The position numbers and the translations under genes were made by a program. Shown piece by piece: positions 42,380-51,373 of a stretch of DNA of 64,000 bases. Origin of the DNA: Dyadobacter soli (GTDB lineage Bacteria; Bacteroidota; Bacteroidia; Cytophagales; Spirosomataceae); assembly GCF_900101885.1 (NCBI RefSeq), contig NZ_FNAN01000025.1, positions 1 to 64,000 on the forward strand, read 5' to 3'. Under the pieces are notes generated by a model. That model saw only the letters and a list, made by a program, of their open reading frames with translations, was not told the DNA's origin and searched no databases. Position 1 is the stretch's first letter. Each line of letters begins with the position of its first letter.

Positions 42380-42775
42380 TTGAAATCGCTTGTAAACCAC
42401 ATATCGGGACTTTTACTGCTGGCAGTGATGCTGGCGAAGGTTTTTGTGGTACCAGTGATTTACCTGGATTTCGAGCTCCGGAAGGATTACATCATCGCGA
42501 CACATTGCCAAAACCGGTCGCGTCCCCAGCTGCATTGCGACGGGAAATGTTACCTGGCCAAACGGATCGCCCAGGCTGCCAAAGAGGAGCAGCGGCAGGC
42601 GGAGAATGACCTGATGAGCAAAATACTTTCCGCTCAGGCGCCTGCTCACGAAAACATCACAGGGCTGCAACCGACCACGCATGTGGCGATACCGGAAGCT
42701 GTGGTGTTCAATTTCTCCGATCCCCTCAATGGACAAAACCTTGTCCCGGACATATTCCGCCCGCCCATCTGCTGA
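42380..42775 (+). CDS. Cys-rich single-pass membrane protein of the MbnP/MbnH cluster
   Basis: This roughly 131-residue protein has one N-terminal membrane helix (residues 8-27). A Cys motif follows: Cys43 in THCQNR, then Cys53 and Cys57 in LHCDGKCYLAKR. Related Bacteroidota proteins with C-x-N-R...C-x-G-K-C are often found ahead of metal or TonB genes. The C-terminus ends with a Cys. The frame is open back to 42221, but the promoter at 42330-42337 and the family-like start at the membrane helix favour the TTG at 42380. A role in metal handling is inferred from Cys residues and neighbours. Confidence 0.6.
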   Translation: MKSLVNHISGLLLLAVMLAKVFVVPVIYLDFELRKDYIIATHCQNRSRPQLHCDGKCYLAKRIAQAAKEEQRQAENDLMSKILSAQAPAHENITGLQPTTHVAIPEAVVFNFSDPLNGQNLVPDIFRPPIC

Positions 42776-42856
42776 CATTGTACACCATACATTGTCATAA
42801 CAGAAATCCGGCCTTCGGTAATTGTTACCGTCAAGGCTGCTAATCCATTGATTATC

Positions 42857-43681
42857 ATGAAACTTTCCAGGGCTTTGCCAGCGATGCTGGCTGCCGTGGT
42901 GGGGATGCTCATGCTTGCTTCCTGCGAAAGCGAAGCACAAGGGCCTGTACCTTCCACTGGCGATAAGGGTGCGCTTACCATTGAATTCGACAACATTGCG
43001 GGTGACAAAAACCTCGTGCTCGGCGGCGGCGCGAGCACGAACGGGGCAGGCGAGGACTTCGTCATCACCAAGTTCAATTACTTTGTTTCCAATATCAAAC
43101 TGCTGCGCGCGGACGGAACGTCGCATACTGTGCCGCAGGATTCGAGCTATTTTCTGATCATGGAGAATAAAAAGGAATCCCAGTTTGTAAGGCTCAAAAA
43201 CATCCCGGTCGGTACCTACACCGGCCTGGAATTTATGCTCGGCGTCGATAGCTTGCGTAACACCATGCCGATCGAAAAGCGGACCGGCGTACTGGACCCC
43301 GGCGGCTCGATGATGGAGGACGGCATGTACTGGGCATGGAATTCGGGCTATATTTTCCTCAAAATGGAAGGTACCTCCTCGAAGGGAAATCCCGTGAACG
43401 GCAAGTTTTACTACCACATCGGCCTGTTTGGCGGGTATAGCACCCGCACGGTCAACAACACGCGGGTGGTCAAACTGGGCTTCGGCGAACTGAAAGCGGA
43501 TGTGACGACGTCCAAAACACCGGAAGTGCATTTGTTTGCAGACGTCCAAAAAGTGTTCAAAGGGCCGGGTACCAATCTGTCGATCGGGCAATATAAAAGT
43601 GTGATGAGCCAGCAGCCGGAAGTTGCCGGGCAGATTGCCGACAACTACACGCAGATGTTTTCGCTCGACCATATCCATTGA
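42857..43681 (+). CDS. MbnP-family lipoprotein (metal-binding, partner of a diheme enzyme)
   Basis: This 274-residue lipoprotein (LMLASC lipobox) matches the MbnP family. It contains LTIEFDNIAGDKNLVLG, a strand-rich core with FVITKFNYFVSNIKLL, VPVGTY-like KNIPVGTYTGLEFMLGVD, and the conserved EDGMYWAWNSGYIFLKMEG block. In characterised MbnP a Trp is oxidised to kynurenine by the partner MbnH to create a Cu site; the Trp-rich YWAW is in the equivalent region. The next gene, 6 bp downstream, encodes the MbnH-like enzyme. The ATG at 42857 opens the lipoprotein signal. Confidence 0.8.
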   Translation: MKLSRALPAMLAAVVGMLMLASCESEAQGPVPSTGDKGALTIEFDNIAGDKNLVLGGGASTNGAGEDFVITKFNYFVSNIKLLRADGTSHTVPQDSSYFLIMENKKESQFVRLKNIPVGTYTGLEFMLGVDSLRNTMPIEKRTGVLDPGGSMMEDGMYWAWNSGYIFLKMEGTSSKGNPVNGKFYYHIGLFGGYSTRTVNNTRVVKLGFGELKADVTTSKTPEVHLFADVQKVFKGPGTNLSIGQYKSVMSQQPEVAGQIADNYTQMFSLDHIH

Positions 43682-43687
43682 CGGACC

Positions 43688-44827
43688 ATGCTATTCACCT
43701 TCAAACCTGGCCGGGCAACCGGCCAGTTACCTTTCGCATGCGCCATTCTGGCCGGTCTGTTCGCGGTGGTAAACATCGCCTGCAAGACAAGCGACGACCC
43801 GGGTGTGGAACCGGGCAGCGGTACGCCGACCCCGGTTCAATGGAAGAAACCCGCGCATTTTCCCGATCCGCTATACGATGTCAGCCGTAACCCGCTCACC
43901 CGGGAGGGCGTTGAGCTCGGGCGTTTCCTGTTTTACGACGGTATTCTGTCGCGTACCAACCAGATCGGCTGTGGTACCTGCCATCAGCAGGAAGCTGCCT
44001 TCACGCACCATGGGCATGAGCTGAGCCACGGCGTCGACGACCTGCTCGGCAGCCGCAACTCGCCCTCAATCCAGAACCTGGCCTGGAACCCGTCGTTCTT
44101 CTGGGACGGCGGCGTGCACGACCTGGACCTGGTGCCGTTTAACCCGATCGAAAATCCGGTGGAGATGGACGAGACCGTGCAAAACGTCATCACGAAGCTG
44201 CAAAATACGCCGCTACCAACTGCCAAAATGCCGGTTAACTACCCGCAGATGTTCAAAAAAGCATTCGGCGATGAGCAGATTACCAGCGAGCGCATGATGA
44301 AAGCACTTTCGCAGTTCATGCTCACCATGGTGTCGGCGGAGTCGCGGTACGACTATTTCCGGCAGGGCGACCCGTCGGCGCTGACGGCGGTGGAACAGCA
44401 GGGAATGGCGGTGTTCCGGTCGAAATGCGGCAGTTGCCACGCCGGCGAGTTGTTTACCGATTACAGTTTTCGCAACAATGGGCTCGTCCCTTCCGGGGCC
44501 GACGACCAGGGCCGGTTCGGGATTACGGCAAATCCGGCCGATCGCTACAAGTTTAAGGTTCCGAGCCTGCGTAATGTAGGCCTTACGGCGCCCTACATGC
44601 ACGATGGCCGCTACCACAGCCTGCAAGAGGTGCTCGACCATTATTCGGATAGCATTCATCCGTCTGCCACCCTGGACAGCCTGTTGGTCCGGCCCGGAGA
44701 GAAGCCGGGCATTAGCCTGACTGCCAGCGAGAAGCAATCCATTATAGCCTTTCTGCGCACGCTCAGCGATGAGCAGTTTATCCGGGAAAAGCAGTTTTCC
44801 GACCCTGGCGTCGGGACGAATTTTTAA
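43688..44827 (+). CDS. MbnH/MauG-type diheme cytochrome c peroxidase-like enzyme
   Basis: This 379-residue lipoprotein (lipobox VVNIAC, Cys32) has two heme-c motifs, CGTCH (95-99) and CGSCH (247-251), at the spacing of the MauG/bacterial cytochrome c peroxidase family. The C-terminal NVGLTAPYMHDGRYHSLQEV is typical. Members act in the periplasm as peroxidases or carry out long-range protein oxidation, as MbnH does on MbnP. The gene starts 6 bp after the MbnP stop, which strongly supports pairing. Oxidation of the MbnP Trp is inferred from the characterised pair, not shown here. Confidence 0.88.
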   Translation: MLFTFKPGRATGQLPFACAILAGLFAVVNIACKTSDDPGVEPGSGTPTPVQWKKPAHFPDPLYDVSRNPLTREGVELGRFLFYDGILSRTNQIGCGTCHQQEAAFTHHGHELSHGVDDLLGSRNSPSIQNLAWNPSFFWDGGVHDLDLVPFNPIENPVEMDETVQNVITKLQNTPLPTAKMPVNYPQMFKKAFGDEQITSERMMKALSQFMLTMVSAESRYDYFRQGDPSALTAVEQQGMAVFRSKCGSCHAGELFTDYSFRNNGLVPSGADDQGRFGITANPADRYKFKVPSLRNVGLTAPYMHDGRYHSLQEVLDHYSDSIHPSATLDSLLVRPGEKPGISLTASEKQSIIAFLRTLSDEQFIREKQFSDPGVGTNF

Positions 44828-44839
44828 ACAAAACTTACA

Positions 44840-45751
44840 ATGAGAAACCTGGTTTTTTGTATCATATTGCTGCTGCTGGCACCCCGCCCGCAAGCGGTTG
44901 CGTGCGACATCTGCGGCTGCGCGAACAGTGGCGCCTACTTCGGGCTGCAACCGCAATCGCACAAGTCGCTCGTAGGTGTGCGGTACCAGCGAATGCGTTC
45001 CGTCACGCACGGCGAGAGCCCGGTGCTCCGTACGGAGGAACATTTTAATATAGGCGAACTTTACACGCGTTTCTTTCCGGTCAAACGCGTGCAGGTGATG
45101 GCGTTTGTCCCTTTCCGGGCCGATAAGCAGATCACCTCGGCCGATGTAAAGAAGCAGAGCGGCCTGGGCGACATCACCGTACTGGCTAACTACAACCTGT
45201 TCAATACTTTTATGGACAGTGAAAACGCCCGGACTTTCAACCACACGCTGCTGATAGGCGGGGGTGTGAAGCTTCCGACGGGTAAGTTCCGGTTTGACGA
45301 GAACAATGCGCTGCAAGTCGCCAATGCCAACTTTCAACTGGGCACCGGCAGCACCGATTGGATACTGAATGCTTTTTACACAATCAGTAAAGACAAATGG
45401 GGCCTGGCGGCAAATCTATCCCGCAAGTTCAATACGACTAATTCGGAAGATTATCGTTTCGGGAACCAGTTTTACGGTACCCTGGACCTTTACCGGTCCA
45501 TCGAGCTGGGAAAGCTGACCCTCACACCGGTCGTTGGCATCTATGGTGAGCATGCGAGCCATGGCGTCCAAAAAGGTGAAATACTCGATATAACAGGGGG
45601 CAGGCTGCTCAATGCGACCGCCGGGCTCACGCTGTTTGCCGACAAATGGACGGTAGGCATTACGGGTCAGAAACCCGTCACCCAGAAGAGCGCATCTGGG
45701 CACGTTCAAGCGAAGGAGCGTTTGCTGGTACAATTCGCGGTGCTTTTCTGA
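44840..45751 (+). CDS. Outer-membrane barrel-like protein with N-terminal CxxCxC
   Basis: This 303-residue protein has a signal peptide ending near AVA, so the mature N-terminus would start with CDICGC (Cys22, 25, 27), a compact metal-binding motif. The rest is strands typical of a transporter-like outer-membrane barrel (VGVRYQRM, TVLANYNLF, LLIGGGVKLPTGKF, GTLDLYRSIELGKLTLTPVVGIY). It begins 12 bp after the diheme enzyme gene and ends at a strong terminator, completing a four-gene unit. I infer a role in passing a metal, probably copper, across the outer membrane or sensing it there. The family has no name that I recognise. Confidence 0.7.
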   Translation: MRNLVFCIILLLLAPRPQAVACDICGCANSGAYFGLQPQSHKSLVGVRYQRMRSVTHGESPVLRTEEHFNIGELYTRFFPVKRVQVMAFVPFRADKQITSADVKKQSGLGDITVLANYNLFNTFMDSENARTFNHTLLIGGGVKLPTGKFRFDENNALQVANANFQLGTGSTDWILNAFYTISKDKWGLAANLSRKFNTTNSEDYRFGNQFYGTLDLYRSIELGKLTLTPVVGIYGEHASHGVQKGEILDITGGRLLNATAGLTLFADKWTVGITGQKPVTQKSASGHVQAKERLLVQFAVLF

Positions 45752-45769
45752 GAATCGGCAATTGCAATG

Positions 45770-45797
45770 CAGGCTGCGGCGGTACCGCCGCAGCCTG
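45770..45797. terminator. 28-bp GC-rich palindrome between convergent genes
   Basis: CAGGCTGCGGCGG, a TA centre and the exact complement form a 13-bp stem 18 bp after the barrel gene. No T run is present on either strand, but the stem is very stable and lies between convergent genes. Confidence 0.65.
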
Positions 45798-45840
45798 ACC
45801 CGCACAGCTTTTTGCCAAATAGCGACAGACTGTTGGTTTG

Positions 45841-46374
45841 TCAATGCCTGCCGTTCTCCAATCGACTTAGTACTCTTTTAATTCTCAGGCGATTGTATTG
45901 TTGCAACAAGATGGGATACAGGTTGTAAATGATATTAGAAACGGTCATTAGCAAGGCCATTCCCATTTTGCCCGTTGACAAAGCGCTAAACGAGCTCAGC
46001 GTAAAAAAGACAAAACAGCTGTAATGAAATCTTTCCTGCATCGCGATTTTGACTAAATAGCTACCGGCGTCCTGCCGATTCCGAACGGTCCTATGGCTCT
46101 TGCCCATATATCTATTGACCCGGCTCACCAACATACCGTCCTGAACAAGCCAGCGCATCGCGCGAATCCCCACCCGTTCGTAAGCACGCGTATTCGAACT
46201 TAGGTTCAGGGCCGAAATCAATTTTGCGGGAACATGGAATGCGATCACACTGACGAAAACGATAACATACAGCATAAATCCCGTTCGCTTTTCAGCAAAA
46301 TACATTCCCCAATAACATCCAACAACGCTGAACGAGACAATCGTCCACAATACATTAATCAGTTGATTGAGCAT
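45841..46374 (-). CDS. Membrane protein of unknown function (about four helices)
   Basis: This 177-residue protein has hydrophobic stretches near residues 5-25, 34-54, 118-134 and 138-155, with an Arg-rich region between (RVGIRAMRWLVQDG, SRVNRYMGKSHRTVRNR) and a basic C-terminus. The layout is loosely like small lipid or carotenoid acyltransferases of the CrtO type, but no catalytic motif confirms this, so function is left open. It is convergent with the MbnP/MbnH cluster and lies downstream of the outer-membrane gene at 46486 on the same strand. Confidence 0.55.
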   Translation of the reverse strand: MLNQLINVLWTIVSFSVVGCYWGMYFAEKRTGFMLYVIVFVSVIAFHVPAKLISALNLSSNTRAYERVGIRAMRWLVQDGMLVSRVNRYMGKSHRTVRNRQDAGSYLVKIAMQERFHYSCFVFFTLSSFSALSTGKMGMALLMTVSNIIYNLYPILLQQYNRLRIKRVLSRLENGRH

Positions 46375-46485
46375 TTCGTGATAAAGTAATGGGATGACGG
46401 AATATTGGACAAAGTATCAAATCGGGAACATGAGCTTAAAGAACAGCCTGATACGTTGTTTGGTTTAAATGAATTATCAAGTGCG

Positions 46486-47775
46486 TTATGTGCTGAATGC
46501 CAAGCCTACTGTCAGATTAGCGCGGAATCTCAATTTCCAACTTTCCGGTTGTTTCTCATAGTTGCAGGAAGTGTTCAAATCGACATATCCGTTTTTGAAC
46601 AGGCGTTGCTGAATGCCCATAAGCGGCCCCGCGCGAAAGTTTTCGGAGTTGAGTTTGAAAGTGAATTCTTGCAGTTGAATTTTAATAACATCATCCCACC
46701 TGCTCGGTCTCGTATGAATTCCGCGATAAACAGCGTACTCTGAATTGATACCTGCGTAAATGCCGGATAAGTCGCTTCCGACTTTTCCAAGCCTCAATTT
46801 TCTCTTTTGATTCAAATAAAACCTCGGTTGGATACTGAAAATATGGGCCTGCTCCCTGGACTTTGTTTCATATGCATACCATCCACCAAACCAATCAGTC
46901 TTGATACGCCCATGGAGATAATTAAAAGCGCTTTGAAGATTCAAATCATATTGAAAATTGAATGATATCGGCATCTCCCCGAGAAGGATCTCGTAAGCAA
47001 CGCTTGTACCCAATGCCTTCTGCATTTTCCCAAATTTGAGATCCGGGATTTGTATTTTAAAATGCTGATTTACTTGCTGGTCGCAGCGTATGAGGTCGCA
47101 AAGTAGCGGTTTGGCAGTTCTTTTCCAGTCACCAACTGCCAATCCCAGGTTAATTTCTGTGAATAGGTTCCAGTTATTAAACAAGTTTTTTTGTTCAAAA
47201 GGATCGTTTTTTCGCAGACCTATTGACAGGTCCAGAAATCCGTTGTTGAGGAAGCGCCTTTGAAATCCGGTCCTGAGCGCCAAAGCTTGTCTAATGCTGC
47301 TCGGCAGTATGGTGGTGTATTCGATCGCCGCATAGTTACCTGTGAAGTTATTTGCGCTTCTGCCGGATTCAATTCTTCCCTTCATATCGTAATACCACCG
47401 TAGCTGGCCTCCCACCGCGATGTTTTCAAAAATCCAACTGAGCGGAATTGCATTACCGACCAACGGTACCTGACCAAAAACACCTATTGAGAATTGCGGT
47501 GCCAGCTTGTGTTCATAACTGATTTGGGCGGCCGAATTTTTAAATCCCTTGTCGTTGTATAATGCGAACGGTGTTGACTGTTGATACTGTGAAATGCCAA
47601 ATTTGAAAATATTCCTGGTCGGTATTTTGTTCATGAAGATATTTTCATACCGATCAATAAACCTCACAGGCGGGAGTGAATCATATTCTTCGGTAAAAGT
47701 AATTTGCGTAGTATCCTGGCAAAATGCATTAGTTGCATTTACCAAACCCACCAGCAGCAAGTACCATTTTATCAT
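46486..47775 (-). CDS. Putative outer-membrane barrel protein
   Basis: This 429-residue protein has a signal peptide (MIKWYLLLVGLVNATNAFC). Many amphipathic strands follow, with patterns such as HKLAPQFSIGVFGQVPLVG, ENIAVGGQLRWYYD, SFNFQYDLNLQSAFNY and RLFKNGYVDLNTSCNY, ending in RANLTVGLAFST, as expected for an outer-membrane barrel. No named family is recognised. The repeated phrase 'RFLNNGFLDLSIGL' / 'RLFKNGYVDLNTSC' suggests internal duplication of a hairpin. It stands alone between the glycosylase gene at 47841 and the membrane protein at 45841, all on the minus strand. Confidence 0.6.
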   Translation of the reverse strand: MIKWYLLLVGLVNATNAFCQDTTQITFTEEYDSLPPVRFIDRYENIFMNKIPTRNIFKFGISQYQQSTPFALYNDKGFKNSAAQISYEHKLAPQFSIGVFGQVPLVGNAIPLSWIFENIAVGGQLRWYYDMKGRIESGRSANNFTGNYAAIEYTTILPSSIRQALALRTGFQRRFLNNGFLDLSIGLRKNDPFEQKNLFNNWNLFTEINLGLAVGDWKRTAKPLLCDLIRCDQQVNQHFKIQIPDLKFGKMQKALGTSVAYEILLGEMPISFNFQYDLNLQSAFNYLHGRIKTDWFGGWYAYETKSREQAHIFSIQPRFYLNQKRKLRLGKVGSDLSGIYAGINSEYAVYRGIHTRPSRWDDVIKIQLQEFTFKLNSENFRAGPLMGIQQRLFKNGYVDLNTSCNYEKQPESWKLRFRANLTVGLAFST

Positions 47776-47840
47776 TCTCGATTCTTACATTTCAGGAAAG
47801 AGGCGCCTCCTCGATTCAAAGGTTGTATGGACGCTATTTT

Positions 47841-48542
47841 TTATTTCTGCCAGGCGCCATTTAATGCCTGAATATACTTTTCGATGTAAAGGCTTTTTGA
47901 AGCGCTTTTGTATTGCATGATAAATCGTGGGTGTTCCAAAGGTATGATCTTGCCGAAAAAACCATGATCGTCGTTGAGCTGCTTTAAAAATTTGGCGTTC
48001 TGCCCGGTGCCAAGGCAAAAGCAGGTGTCCGTAGCTATTCCGAGATCAATAAGTTGCCGCATACTTTTGACTATGAATGGGTAAACTGCTTTCGTCAGCG
48101 CTGCGCTATCGTAGTAATTATAATTGATTTCTTTTCCTTCCGAATTGATTTTTGTGATGGCCAACGGGAATGGTGAGTTGATATAAAATTGGCTGTAAAA
48201 ATCGCTTACGCCGCCAAAAGCATTGATCATTTCATACATAAATACGGACGAAATCTCATGCGTCTGCTTTCCGTTGTAGGGGATTTTGCATTCGCTGACC
48301 AAGCGTTTGGTATCCGTGAAGGGAATGCCTGTTACCCCGGCGCCTAGCCGGCTGGGATTGATGCCCAGAATGATGCGGCGTTGTTTTTGATCGCCGAGAT
48401 ACCTTTGGGCGAAAACCCTGAGGTTGTCCATAGCCGTCGTGGACTCAATAAATGGATTGATAACGCCGATGCCATTCGGCAGGGCCGAACCGGAGTAAAT
48501 CAACTGTTCATGGAAACGGATAACATGCTCTCCAAATGTCAT
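47841..48542 (-). CDS. SMUG2-like uracil-DNA glycosylase family protein
   Basis: This 233-residue protein has the uracil-DNA glycosylase superfamily fold. The catalytic-loop motif is GINPSRLGAGVTGIPFTD, where GINPSR corresponds to motif A, and the C-terminal loop is LEHPRFIMQY, where HP matches motif B. This combination is that of SMUG2/DUF4918 proteins, known from Pedobacter, which excise uracil and related bases. It has normal length and no frameshift. A likely -7 element (CAACTTTG) lies upstream of the ATG. It is one of two glycosylases of this superfamily in the window, the other being Mug at 53155. Confidence 0.82.
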   Translation of the reverse strand: MTFGEHVIRFHEQLIYSGSALPNGIGVINPFIESTTAMDNLRVFAQRYLGDQKQRRIILGINPSRLGAGVTGIPFTDTKRLVSECKIPYNGKQTHEISSVFMYEMINAFGGVSDFYSQFYINSPFPLAITKINSEGKEINYNYYDSAALTKAVYPFIVKSMRQLIDLGIATDTCFCLGTGQNAKFLKQLNDDHGFFGKIIPLEHPRFIMQYKSASKSLYIEKYIQALNGAWQK

Positions 48543-48682
48543 AAATTTTCGAATTCGTTGCTGGCAGGCAAAGTTGAATGTTATTATTGTAAAAAATAAG
48601 AAGTTTGAATTGTTTCATTGCGGTAAATAGTTGTCGATAAAAAGTTGATTAAACCCATAGAACTTACTACTATTCAATCCGG

Positions 48683-49555
48683 ATGAAAAGCATCAGAACC
48701 TTCTCTCTTTCACGCCACAGCAAACTATTTTCAGTACCTGACAATGGAAGGGAATACCTGTTCGTCCGTTCCGGTGATACGCCTTATCAGGAGGAGCCCT
48801 ACCGTGCGGAAAGTTATGCGCTTGCGTATATCAAGGAAGGTGGGGTCAGGATCAACGTTGGGTTGTCGTCGTGGGAGGCGGCGGCACCGTCCATTATTAC
48901 GCTGGCGCCGTCGGACATTCGCTTTTTTACCAAAAGCAGTGACTTGCTGAAAATGGATGTAATATTTTTCAGGGACACCTTCCTGATGGAGCGCTACCCC
49001 GACCCGTTTTTTCTTTCCAAATTCGATTTCTTTGGTAACGACGATCACCATGTCCTGCCGCTTGCTGATGCCGGTTTTACCAAAATTAACTCGATCTATG
49101 AGCTGATCCATCTCACGCACGAGACGGGTAACGTGCATAAGGCCGAACTCGTGCGCAACTACATCTTTGCGCTGATCTACGAAATCGACGGCGGCTACCG
49201 GCAGAACCATATCCTTAATTCGATGCCGCAGCGGGAGCATCCGTTATTTTTGAAGTTCAGGCAACTGCTCAGAAGTAACTACCTGCAAGAGCGCAAGCTC
49301 GATTTCTATGCTGAAAATCTGCATCTTACACCCAAGTCGCTATCTGCGGCGATCAAGAAGCAAACGGGGAAGCCGGCCGGTAAATGGATCGACGATGCTG
49401 TAACACTGGAAGCGAAGGTGTTGCTTCAAAACGAAACGCTTACAGTAGCGCAGGTTGCCGAAATGCTCAATTTTTCGGACCAATCTGTTTTCGGAAAATT
49501 CTTCCGGGCGAATGCAGGATTGTCGCCGATAGAATACCGGAAGAAATTCAGCTGA
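48683..49555 (+). CDS. AraC-family transcriptional regulator
   Basis: This 290-residue protein has an N-terminal cupin-like sensing half (SYALAYIKEGGVRINVG, APSIITLAPSDI) and a C-terminal AraC double helix-turn-helix. The first pair is near ERKLDFYAENLHLTPKSLSA, the second near TVAQVAEMLNFSDQSVFGKFF, ending GLSPIEYRKK. The MFS exporter and the acetolactate synthase genes lie directly downstream on the same strand (157 bp and further), so it is a candidate regulator of that group. The inducer is unknown. Confidence 0.88.
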   Translation: MKSIRTFSLSRHSKLFSVPDNGREYLFVRSGDTPYQEEPYRAESYALAYIKEGGVRINVGLSSWEAAAPSIITLAPSDIRFFTKSSDLLKMDVIFFRDTFLMERYPDPFFLSKFDFFGNDDHHVLPLADAGFTKINSIYELIHLTHETGNVHKAELVRNYIFALIYEIDGGYRQNHILNSMPQREHPLFLKFRQLLRSNYLQERKLDFYAENLHLTPKSLSAAIKKQTGKPAGKWIDDAVTLEAKVLLQNETLTVAQVAEMLNFSDQSVFGKFFRANAGLSPIEYRKKFS

Positions 49556-49712
49556 ACCGGCTCCGGGTACACTTACGCCATTTCGACGAACATTGAGGTG
49601 TTTCGGGCTACAATATGACCCCTTTTCGGAGGGAATTTTGCCATAACAAAACTTTAAAAAGTGGGAACAATGGCAAAGTTGTCAGTCTTCAAAACAAAAA
49701 TAGCCCGTCGCC

Positions 49713-51338
49713 ATGAAGCCGGTATATTTTAAAAGCTGGGTGGGCAAATGGCCGTGGGCGATGCGCATCGGGCTGTTTATGATGCTGCTCTCGGCCCTGG
49801 TGCAGCTGGGGATGTTTGTGCTTACGCAGGCGTACATGGTTTCTTATCTCGGAGCCCAGCCGGAGGATGTTTCGTTTGCGATCATGTCGACGTACGCGGG
49901 CATTATCACCGTCATACCGGTTCAGTTCCGCTTTTTCAGGTATTTCCAAACGCGGAGTTACCTGCTGGTGAACATGATGCTCGCCATTGCGTTGAACTGT
50001 ATTTGCCTGCAATGCCGGGACGTGGACCAGTTTCTGGCGATCAGGTTCCTGCAAGGGATCGTATCGGGCGGTATCATTGTATTTACGCTGCACCTGATTA
50101 TTTCGAGGCTGCCGTCGGACCGTGTCCAAACCGTCGCCCCGGCGGTATTTTACGGGACAATGCTGAGCAATACCGTCCTCATTGGCCTCGTGGCGGGCGT
50201 GGTAGTGGAATCGGCCGATTGGCAATCGACTTACTATTACCTGATCCTGTTCCAGGTGCTGATGCTCCTGGTCATGTTATCAATGCTGAGACGTGTTTCC
50301 GGCCACCGGCCCTACCCGCTGTACCAGATAGACTGGATTGGAATGCTCCTGTTCGCCTGCGCCGCGCTTGCACTCGCTTACACTACCATTTACGGTTCCA
50401 AATATGACTGGTTCACCGACCCACGGATTCGTTACGGCGCCGCGGTGGCCACCATCGGCATTGTTCTCTTCCTGTACCGCCAGCACATTGCGAAACGACC
50501 GGCAATCCACCTCAGGATATTCCGATCGCCGAATTTTGTGGCCGGTGTTTGCCTGCTGGCGATTTACTACGGTAGTAAGGACAGCGTAAACCTGATTTTC
50601 AGCTACACCGCTGGGTTACTGAAATGGAGTACGTTTCAGGTTATCCAGCTGGGGGCCTGTAATATGGCTGGAATGGTGGGGCTGCTCATAATCAGCACCC
50701 GCATGTTGCTGGCGAAGAAAGTTACCATCCGTACGCTTCTGATCACCGGTTTCGCGCTGCTGGGCGCATTCAATTTTTGGATGTGTTTCCTGATCACACC
50801 CGACCTCAGCTATGCCGATTTGCTCCTTCCTGTCATGATGCAGGGAGCGGCGTCGGGGCTCTTGTTTGTTCCCATTATGATATTCGTGCTCTCATCGGCA
50901 CCGAAGGATACCGGTGCGAGTGGTCTGGCTGTTGCCGCATACACGCGTTTTACAGCAACATTGCATTCCATCGCCGGTTTTTACAACCTGCAATTGTATT
51001 TCAACCAGCATTTCAAAGAAAGATTTCTCGCTCGCCTCACGCCCGAAAACCTGAATGTCGCCGCCCGCCTGGATCAGTACCGGTCGGTTTTCTTAACCAA
51101 AGGATTCACGAATCAGCAGGCAGAGAGGCTGGCCGACGCGGCTATATGGCAAAACCTCACCCAGCAAAGCCAGCTCCTGACGAACCGCGCGTTGTTCATG
51201 CTCTTTGCCGTGGTATCGCTGGTGATAATGCTGCTCATCATCGCTGTGCCGCCGATTAGTCGGGCAATCCGGCATTGGAAACGAAAAGCGGATAGCATAC
51301 CTCACCGGGCCCCGTTCATCGAGGCAGGTAACGTATAG
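49713..51338 (+). CDS. MFS transporter, 14-helix DHA2-like
   Basis: This 541-residue integral membrane protein of the major facilitator superfamily has about 14 hydrophobic segments. It starts MKPVYFKSWVGKWPWAMRIG, contains RFLQGIVSGGIIVFTLHLI in the motif C region, and has a long loop before the last helix. Its N-terminus differs from the exporter at 3044, and it lacks a clear GRK motif A. It ends 35 bp before the acetolactate synthase gene, suggesting co-transcription. It may export a compound that also affects branched-chain amino acid synthesis, but that is inference. Confidence 0.85.
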   Translation: MKPVYFKSWVGKWPWAMRIGLFMMLLSALVQLGMFVLTQAYMVSYLGAQPEDVSFAIMSTYAGIITVIPVQFRFFRYFQTRSYLLVNMMLAIALNCICLQCRDVDQFLAIRFLQGIVSGGIIVFTLHLIISRLPSDRVQTVAPAVFYGTMLSNTVLIGLVAGVVVESADWQSTYYYLILFQVLMLLVMLSMLRRVSGHRPYPLYQIDWIGMLLFACAALALAYTTIYGSKYDWFTDPRIRYGAAVATIGIVLFLYRQHIAKRPAIHLRIFRSPNFVAGVCLLAIYYGSKDSVNLIFSYTAGLLKWSTFQVIQLGACNMAGMVGLLIISTRMLLAKKVTIRTLLITGFALLGAFNFWMCFLITPDLSYADLLLPVMMQGAASGLLFVPIMIFVLSSAPKDTGASGLAVAAYTRFTATLHSIAGFYNLQLYFNQHFKERFLARLTPENLNVAARLDQYRSVFLTKGFTNQQAERLADAAIWQNLTQQSQLLTNRALFMLFAVVSLVIMLLIIAVPPISRAIRHWKRKADSIPHRAPFIEAGNV

Positions 51339-51373
51339 CACAAAACGTCATTAACCATTATTTTTTAACCATC

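Noticed and set aside
42413..43678. Antisense frame (421 residues) opposite the MbnP region
   Set aside because: It crosses two well-supported genes on the other strand and shows no domain pattern.
44213..45337. Antisense frame (374 residues) opposite the diheme enzyme and barrel genes
   Set aside because: It overlaps heme motifs and barrel coding on the + strand and has no recognisable motif of its own.
46405..46743. Small + strand frame (112 residues) opposite the 46486 barrel gene
   Set aside because: Most of it is antisense to a better-supported gene and it has no motif or promoter.
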